This document shows, one piece after another, positions 51,564 through 64,000 of a stretch of DNA of 64,000 bases. The translations under genes and the position numbers were made by a program. Source of the DNA: Urechis unicinctus (taxonomy: Eukaryota; Annelida; Polychaeta; Xenopneusta; Urechidae); NCBI GenBank assembly GCA_034190875.2, contig CM067356.1, positions 21,499,758 through 21,563,757 of the forward strand. Reading direction: 5' to 3'. A model generated the notes under the pieces. The model was not told the origin of the DNA and did not search any database. It saw nothing but the letters and a program-made list of their open reading frames with translations. Numbering within the stretch: the stretch's first letter is position 1; each line of letters opens with the position of its first letter.

Positions 51564-51990
51564 GGTATGGCGCAGAGTAAGTAACCATGCAATCGCGGCT
51601 CGCACAGGATGATTTTTTACAATGAAATTTGCACAATAATATGCAACAGCATATGTTAAGGATGCTTTTCAGAATTATTTTAAAACCATTTCTTACGCTA
51701 CAAAAAGCCAACTTAAGTTTCCTAAGGCATTCATCATAGCAACCAAAGAGTAAAATTTGGGATCAGAACAGTAGAAGGCCAAGTATGTGCAGAAATGGAC
51801 TGAACATTATATTACCACATACATCAGGACACTAGATAGCCCTATTCCGAATAAAGCAGATTTTTAGTAAACATAACTCTCAAATTAATCTGAACTATGA
51901 TATTTTCAACTGATGCACAACATAGACAAATGGATGGTTATATGTGTGCCTTGGTATTTGGTATGAGAAAATAACTATCAAAACAAAGAT

Positions 51991-51996
51991 TTTATT
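51991..51996 (-). terminator. Poly(A) signal of UFD1
   Basis: AATAAA on the minus strand 128 nt after the stop codon at 52124, in AT-rich sequence; duplicated at 51005-51010. Confidence 0.55.
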
Positions 51997-52123
51997 GATT
52001 AAGACAAATGCACAAATGCTTGCATTACAATATTCATTGAATCAACAGGCACACAACAAAAAAACAGGAATATAAATCAGTACACAATGCACATTAATGT
52101 TATAACATGTGATAAATCAAGAG

Positions 52124-54498
52124 TTATCTCTTTCGATTTTTGTTTTTAAGTGTTTGTCCCTCCCCAGAGAAAGCTTCAAAATATAACTCGTCGTCCTTGT
52201 TCTAGAACACAGGAAACAGCAAAAAGAGTCAAATATATGGTATAAAATTGAAATTTGCTATCAATAATTGAAACGTATAATGTTCCTTACATTGGCCCCA
52301 TTATTTCTTGCTGCTCTCAGAAATGTGATTTTTCCCTTTTTGAAGTCATAATTTGGTATACCACTGAAGATAAATAAAAAAACACATTTATTGGATTATG
52401 GTGCCTTGTACACATAGAAAGCTAAGATAACAAGAAACTCCTACATACACACTGCACATAAAGGTAAGATAAGCAGAGATTCAAACCCACATACTGTTGG
52501 GGCAAAATTGACATACCGCTTCACTTCATGGCTCTGAGGTGTTGCTTCTGGTTGGTTATTCTGTTTGACCTTGCCATCAAGCCGGTTGCCATGCCCACTG
52601 AAGGCCTGAATTATAGAAATAATGCAATGAACACACCCCAAGATGCACATGGTAAAACTGAATCCCAACAAATGAGCATGGTATCAGTATGAGGCGCACG
52701 ACATGTGAACAAACCCGGAATTGAGACAAGTCAATGTATTCTCCCGGATCAACTGACATCTCCTGCTCAGACAAATAACATGTGCAAGCCTGGTAAATAC
52801 GATAACACTCCATTACTGCACATATACACATCATTAACTAACATTGGCAGATCCAGCTTCTAATGAAATATAGAATGAAAAACAAGGAACCTCATCTTTC
52901 TCCTCATTTCTAGGCTGAGGTGTGGGCTCTTGGTAACCAACAGGTGGAGCAAACTCCACCTTAGCACAACATCAATATGGATTGTCAGACTGGTTTCAAA
53001 TGATATAGAAACACCACAAATCTGTTGAACTATTAATTTGTTTGTAGCAATTACTCTTCTTGAACAGCAACAGTTTGTTGATATATGGTTAGAAATTGTT
53101 TATCATTTATATTTTGAAATTGCTTGACATTTTCGAGAGTTTGTTAAGATTATACAGTAAACTACCTACATTCATGTCACATTCAATGATAGATACGGCT
53201 TTGCCTGGTTTCGTCTCTAGCACTCTCATTTCATAAATCTGTCCAACATAAGATAGGTGTAACGTACATGCAATCCCAAGAGTTTTCTTTTTTTTTAAAT
53301 ATCAAGTACATTGCAACACCTCTCATATACCATGAACCTCCTTACATACCCTGTCATTGTATTTAATCGCCAACATGTCACCACTTGTCAAGCATGCAAA
53401 GTTACGCAATGCGTTCTCTAATCTGACAGTCAGTTAAGGTGTCTGCATCATGCAGGTTCGACAAGACATTTATAGATTTTTTACCTATAATCTACTGTCA
53501 GATATTTTTTCCCACCTACATAAATGTATAACAGTGCTCAAAATAAGGAATAGTCAACAAATCATACACATGTATTGAAGGCTATACATAAAGGATACAC
53601 AGCTTTGGGATTGGTAATATCCAGGAAGTCAACTGACTGTGGTTCAAACTTCGCAAATGTAGCAACAGGAAGTGATACATTCTCCAGGTCAACTTTTTCC
53701 CCCTCTTCAAGTAGAAGATTCGTCATCATCTAAACAAAAAGGGGGAATCGAAAACCCTTTTCAACAGCAACATTTATGATGGATATCCAATGAATCATAT
53801 TGACTAAACCAAAAGCCATAATACCTAATTACATAATTCCAGAAGAGGTGTTTTTGGTAGCATCTGACATCACATTTGTTGTAAAATAAGTGTTTATCTA
53901 TGCACAGAAATAGCCCTTGAAACTGCAATCTTACCCAATATGGCAGGTATATTTTGCCTTCATCAGCGACAAACTCAAGTACACCACAGTGAGTTTGACG
54001 ATTCCGCTGGCCATTGGTCAATTTGAACAACATTGGGTACTGGATGTTCAGCCTAGCTGCATAACAAAATAGTGATATCAGTACACAAAGAGCTATGCAT
54101 TAAGGACAGGGATAAATTACCACCTAAATGAAGCAAAGAAACTCACTAAGTTGATCCAAGGCAGATGGTGGCATGATGACTGAAAAAAAATGTTAACAAT
54201 ACAGATGAAAAATCACAACATAAGATGAATAATGATTATTTCAGTGTCATTTTATCAAATTAACCGAACTGTGTACAAAGCATGTACTGGGCATTGAACT
54301 CATTGGTCAGAAACACACAGAAAACAATGCTTAAAAACCAACTCAATCCATGGTAAGGTTTATAAAGCACAACTCACTCTTGCCGCCTTTTTCAACATCT
54401 TGCCTTTCTTGGCCTGGTAACATAGACACGGAGAAGCAACTGTAACGCTGAGTGAATGTTCGAGACGGCATGTCTGCCACACCAAAGTTGAAGCTATA
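52124..54498 (-). CDS. UFD1: Ubiquitin recognition factor in ER-associated degradation UFD1 (first exon not found)
   Basis: Partner of NPL4 that links p97/VCP to ubiquitinated proteins in ER-associated degradation. Exons, 5' to 3': 54378-54498, 54147-54179, 53935-54056, 53599-53729, 53350-53422, 53170-53238, 52891-52959, 52715-52762, 52517-52605, 52291-52363, 52124-52201. All phases agree; 301 residues, against 307 in human. The first exon found opens with [19 protein letters not shown], matching human FSFNMFDHPIPRVFQNRF from residue 2. Only a tiny start exon is missing; it must lie above 54,498. UFD1 domain landmarks: [59 protein letters not shown]. Two p97-binding SHP boxes follow: FSGHGNRL (exon 52517-52605) and FSGEGQTL (last exon). 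Confidence 0.95.
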
Positions 54499-57400
54499 CT
54501 GAAACAGTGAAGACCAGATACAGAAGGGTTCTGTTCAGGATGTTTCAAAGCCCAGTGCCAGCTAATGCAATAATGTGGCATATTGCTATATGATTTTCTT
54601 ATGAACAGGTTGTCTTGGGATTTAATGACATGATATGATGGAATGACATGATATGATGGAATGATATGAAAGTCCTCATTTGACTGAAAAATTTAGAAAC
54701 GGCAATATTTTTTTATTTATATAATGAAATTAATATACTGAGGATGTTAAACGTAACAACCAGTGGTTCTATCATCAAGATAACTTTGAAAGAATATCTG
54801 AAAGCAAGTGATAATAATGTAAATGGACAGTTGATGGGATATCAAAACAGTTGATAAAAAAGAAAAAAATCATGTTCACTGTACATTGAATGTACCACTA
54901 CTAGTCTTGTACACTGGTACAGTTGTAGACTTAGCCATGCAGGATGTCTTGTTGACGTCCTGCAATGCTCTAAGCTGATGCGATGTACACACAAAATGAA
55001 TTTTCACATCTATGTTTATCAACAAGATGAGTAAGTTCCCTTATAAGATTTCGTCCCAGGGGATTGAATTCAGCAAGAAGTTTTGAAATTACACCAGGGT
55101 TCGACACTAAGGTTTCTAACCAACTTGTCCTGTACGACAAGTGCTTGGTCCATTTACTTGTCCTTCTTAATTTTTACTTGTCCCAAACGTGTAATTTTTA
55201 TATATGTAAAATCTGGAAAGTTCTAGTTGCAATTAAGTAATTTTATTACAGTATGTTTAATAAGAAACGCTGTTGTATGAAACATCAGTTTATTGTCAGT
55301 TTATTTATAATGATAACTTCACAAATATGACAGTACTACATACAGATTAAACATCCACAATCAAACCCAGGTAACGTCTAACCCGCTTTGATCCTGTCAG
55401 CCAGAGCTGAACAGCCCGCTGGGCATTGTATTTTTCTGTAGTTGGACCACTAATAGATAATGCCATCAATCTGTCCAGCATTTCAATACAGTACAGAACA
55501 TACCCGTTTCTTCATCACAGTCCACCCTTGGAAATGTATCTTTCCATGTGGGCAAGAATTTGCGCTCCCTCTTATTCTGATCGTATGACTGTTGGGAGAC
55601 TTTTCTACCTTTCTTGTACTTTTTTGTGACACTCTGGGTTGGTGAGTGGCATTCACTGACAGCTCGCGTCATTTCTGGCAGCGCATGCGATGTCAAGGTA
55701 CGAGTGTCGTTGACGTTGGAGTCAAAGATTGGCACGCTCATTTGTTTATATCATGTTAGTTTTGAGAAATATGTTAGAAAAACAACTACTGAAAACCTGC
55801 AGATTAACGCTGAGTACCTTTTAGTTTGTATCAAATTCTGACATGACACGCATAAAGACATCTATAGAACATAATTTGAAAACAGCGTTGATTATGTACT
55901 GTTGAATAACATTTTGACACTGGTCTGTGCATACTAAGAAACGACCGATCGGTGCGAGAATGCTAGGGCCAAACGTCAAGTAGACAACAGAGGCGTATTT
56001 TTTTTAACTATAAATGGTTAGATATACAGTAACTAAATATGAAACTAATGCTTTGCTTCTTTTCCTGCGCGAGTCAAGTTACAAGCATGTAATATCGTAA
56101 GTTATCTCAAGGAGTTATATAACCTATTGGTTATAACTCCTTGGTTATCTGTACTCTTAATTGGTATCATCTAGGACTGTAAAGTGTCCTAAAAAAGCAC
56201 GGTAAGCGAAAAGTGGTTCTTCGTTCCACATAGCATTCTTTTCGTGTCTGGCACCTTATCACAGAAAAATTACAAACATTTTTAAAGTCTCGAACCAAGC
56301 TCATGTACTGCTGAAAGTCATCGTAAATCCATGCTTGTTGTGGTTCAGGTCTACTCCAGTGCCCTAAACACTGCTAAACCCCCAATATTTTATTTACGGT
56401 TCTAAATTATTTGCGGTACATGGTAATTGCTCCGCAAGCTGTATCAAATTGACAATCCGAGCATGAGCGAACATAATGTGTCCCAGCACTTTATCTCATT
56501 GTTAGCGTCTGCGTAAATTCTAATTTGAACCATAAACAACAAGACTCTCATCTCTTATCTATCGATCGGATTTACTTAATGCAGTCAATTAAAGACGGTA
56601 GTCGCGCGCCTGCTTCTCACCGACCGTGTGATAAAGGCCCCGCTCAGTGTGAAACTATTATCCCGGCGCTGTGGAATGCAGGCCTGGCTTATAAAATCAA
56701 TTGTCCGGCAGGACAAGCTGACTGCACTAGCTGCTTGCCCGACAGGACAAATGACTTGTCCCGGGCAAGCGGACAACCGTTAGTGTCGAACCCTGTACAC
56801 ATCTCTGTTTTGGAGCAACGTGGCACTGCTGTGATCAAAAGTTGCGATTTTCAAGGTTTATGTGACAATTGATGAACAATCACATAACAGGGAATCACCG
56901 AAATAGAGCTGGACGCGAGATGTTCATCCCGATTCTTGATCCATATAGATACATATTTACCAGCCAATAAATTTCATCCAACGTATTGAAATACCAACCC
57001 GTACTGAGATGACAAGCCGCATATTGATAAATCAGCACGCATACTGAAATATCAATATCAAATATTCTCACCAAAATTGTGGTTGCTAGTGAGACATTTC
57101 AAGATGTTGAGCTAGCCTACATAAGAGTTTTAAAGAAAAACTACCAGTCATCTGAAGAGGATTATTCAACAAATCCCATCCATTATTGATAATTCCATGC
57201 ATTTTGTAAAACTGAATAAGTCCAAACACAAGACATTGACTGACTTTGAATGGGATTCTGAAGAAAAACCACAGAACATTTTTAAAACCCCCCGGTGAAG
57301 TTTTGTAGTGCTTACGCCAGTCTGTGTCCTTGTGTGGTCAAATGTTGGACGCTGTAAAATAATTGCTGTCATCGGGACCATGCTGTTGTGCAGAAATTAT

Positions 57401-59192
57401 CTTGAAAGTTAGACATTTGGGCGCACATAGCATATGGTGATTTTTGCCCAATCACCAACGAATGCCTCGGTGTATGTGCAATAAATATAAGGTCAGGCAT
57501 GTGCATCCAATGGTCGGTGGTATCTTTTTTGCATCCAAGGACCCAACAAACGCAAAAATTTTCAACGTTAAACTGATAACTAAATACTAATCTCCTGATG
57601 TTTATGTTTCTATTTCGTTGCATGCCCTCTGCTACCATGTGTGATGATGATTCCCTTCAGGCTGGACAAGAATTTTCCTCAGGACCCATTTCAATTATGT
57701 ATTGAACAGACACGTAAAACAGGTGGAAATAGCAATAGCTTAAATAAAGCTCCTTTGAACAAAGATAAACTGTTTTTCTCACTTTCTGCTTGAATTGCGA
57801 GCACAAAAACATCAGAGAAACCAGAGGAGTTGGCCCCCATCAAAAGTACAACATAGTAAAACCTGTCTACATTTCTGCCATACATATAAGCCCAGGAGTA
57901 CACCTGCATGGCCATATTCTATGGATTGTTTGTATGGTGAAAATTACTCCTAGAATTTTTAGTACAGCAGTAATACAGAGGGGATTATTTGTATGGCAGA
58001 ATGATATGTAAAAATGATGCACAGAGGCATTTTTTTCTGACCTGGATATAAGAGATTTGTCATTGGTGTTTAGTAATATTTACCATGGTGGTGTGAGATA
58101 TATTATTTTGTACTAGAATGATGGATTATAAATTAGTTTTAAATGTTAATAAATATATTACATAACGTTCAAACCCAGATTATTTGATTGAATTGTCCTA
58201 TATCATTTGTAATCAATCTACCTTCAATTTGGTAATGTTAAGTGACAGTCTCGAAGTGTAGGGAAATGAGAATTGATAATTAATGATAAGCACAATCAAT
58301 AAGCGGAGGTGTTTTTCTCTATTTCGGTTTTCACGGCGCATCCATTCTTACAGTACAACTGGGCTACCTTTTTTAAATGTACGGCTAACAACTGTACAAA
58401 CATTATACATCGACAACAGTCATTACATCTGTTGGGTTCAACCAACAGACGCAAACATGTCTAGCAGCTGTGCAAATTGCCTGTCACTAGCCTTATTCGT
58501 ACGGCATCCGCGCGAATAACCAGTGTCTGACTGTCTTATTCTTACGGCTGCTTGACGCATTGTAAGTTGTACTTGTACTAGTTGTACTACAACTTGTAGA
58601 GTGAAAATGAACCCCACGTAACCAACTGGTAACATCTCATCGGTTTACAAAGTGGTCTGAGCATTAACATAGCACATAATTCATACATGTATCAAACGAA
58701 ACCCTTATTTTTCGGCTCGACTAACCATTTTCCCAATTTATATATTGTATATTTCAGGAGTTTTAAATTCTGCTTTCACGATGAATGATGATTCAGCAGA
58801 CAAGAAACGACTGTTTTGATGCTACAGGAAGTTATTCAAAACAGCAACTGGCGGAGCTCCTCATGAATATTTATAGACAAATCCACCACTGGTATTATAA
58901 TTGATTCGAACAATCTCAGAATATAAATAATTACAGTCACAATGGAGTTAGTCTGGTGAAAATTACCTATAGTAAAAACATCCCCCCCCCACCTTCAAAT
59001 ACCACAAAACGGGGTAGTCATGAGTTAATGTTGTGCCTGCGCAAACATGTGCTCATCTGAAGATTGGACGTGCATGAAACTGCACTCTATGATAAACTGG
59101 TTCTCGGTTTGTCATAATGTACATTTAAACAACATTGCTTGTTGAGGTAGCTCGAGTCTTCTGCTTACTTACACTCAGCGACCACTGCCATA
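54499..59192. other. Region between UFD1 and the JmjC-like gene
   Basis: It should contain UFD1's short first exon and the two divergent promoters, but none could be pinned down. Apart from the hAT element (55095-56795), no gene is recognised. 56800-59190 has only short frames without domains. Confidence 0.5.
55095..56795. mobile_element. hAT-type DNA transposon, non-autonomous, about 1.7 kb
   Basis: Left end CAGGGTTCGACACTAAGG and right end CCGTTAGTGTCGAACCCTG form inverted repeats. Further in, both ends carry ACTTGTCC-type subterminal motifs. TACAC lies immediately outside both ends, consistent with a 5-bp target-site duplication (hAT5-like; classical hATs make 8 bp). A minus-strand frame at 55466-55741 reads RKFLPTWKDTFPRVDCDEETGMFCTV. 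This resembles the N-terminal zinc-finger segment of ZNF862/ZMYM-like hAT transposases, but no catalytic domain follows, so the copy is an internally deleted relic. Confidence 0.8.
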
Positions 59193-63698
<4,506 letters not shown>

Positions 63699-64000
63699 TC
63701 CACTCACGTGAACATCATGCCCATGTATGAAACGAAGAGATTCTCAAGTCGCCTACAAACTTAGATGACCCATTTTCAATGTGGCGACATAAAATTATCT
63801 ATTTGCAATGCAATTTATTCGTCTAAAGTTTGTCATGCTTTGAAGCAAAGCATAATCGTTTGAACAGATCTAAATGTTAGCAGACAATGCCGATGGATGA
63901 TGGTTGGCAGAAGCACCCATTGTCTTCATCTATGAGCTGGCAACTTTAGTGAGCCGGCGATAGTCAGGATATTAGACAGGGTCCCATCTCTTTTCGATAA
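63699..64000. other. Right edge, downstream of JmjC-like gene
   Basis: Presumed 3' UTR and flank. No canonical AATAAA is seen before the window ends and no other gene is recognised. Confidence 0.5.

Larger units (their letters stand above)
51409..52398. repeat. Tandem duplication over the UFD1 3' end, copy 2
   Basis: The upstream copy (relative to UFD1 transcription), joined normally to UFD1 exon 52517-52605. An AATAAA signal lies at 51991-51996, about 128 nt below the stop codon; the other copy has it at 51005-51010. Confidence 0.95.

Noticed and set aside
50426-51711. Two identical 99-codon minus-strand frames
   Set aside because: They run through the MITE and its flank inside the UFD1 tail duplication. 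The frame is an accident of the duplicated repeat, not a gene.

Overview
The window is a piece of animal nuclear genome. The genes are split by GT-AG introns, most of them 100-2,000 bp with a few of 5-7 kb. There are vertebrate-like orthologues of clathrin heavy chain, DDX52 and UFD1, many microsatellites, and hAT-, pogo- and LINE-type repeats. A secreted somatomedin-B plus thrombospondin-1 protein and the general gene style suggest a marine invertebrate bilaterian, probably a lophotrochozoan, but the phylum cannot be fixed from the sequence alone.

Layout: (1) 1-7,165, minus strand: the 5' half of an SBSPON-like secreted protein gene that runs off the left edge. (2) 7.2-12.6 kb: intergenic, no recognised gene. 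(3) 13,724-38,438, minus strand: a complete clathrin heavy chain gene whose exons add up to about 1,681 residues. It includes a pair of tandem alternative exons of identical length (32,136-32,464), a near-identical 1.38 kb tandem duplication carrying three exons (25,001-27,773), and one single-base frameshift in an otherwise perfect exon. (4) 38.6-43.5 kb: intergenic, with a decayed 5'-truncated LINE and a small inverted-repeat element. (5) 43,673-50,246, minus strand: a complete DEAD-box helicase DDX52/Rok1 gene, 14 exons, 646 residues. (6) 51,134-54,498, minus strand: UFD1, complete except for a tiny first exon. Its last two exons are present twice in a 0.99 kb tandem duplication. (7) 55,095-56,795: a non-autonomous hAT element upstream of UFD1. 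(8) 59,193-63,698, plus strand: a complete seven-exon gene for a membrane-anchored JmjC/cupin-like protein of 344 residues that appears to lack the usual metal-binding histidine.

The genes do not form one pathway. Clathrin (vesicle coats), DDX52 (small-subunit ribosome biogenesis) and UFD1 (p97/VCP ubiquitin adaptor) are housekeeping genes lying head-to-tail. The JmjC-like gene points away from UFD1.

The most interesting signal is in clathrin heavy chain. Two 119-nt exons encode alternative versions of residues 134-173 of the beta-propeller adaptor-binding domain. They cannot both be included without a frameshift, and they are separated by a 91-nt spacer containing a strong hairpin. The two near-identical tandem duplications (clathrin and UFD1) and the single-base indels look more like unresolved haplotypes or assembly errors than functional novelties, but should be tested.
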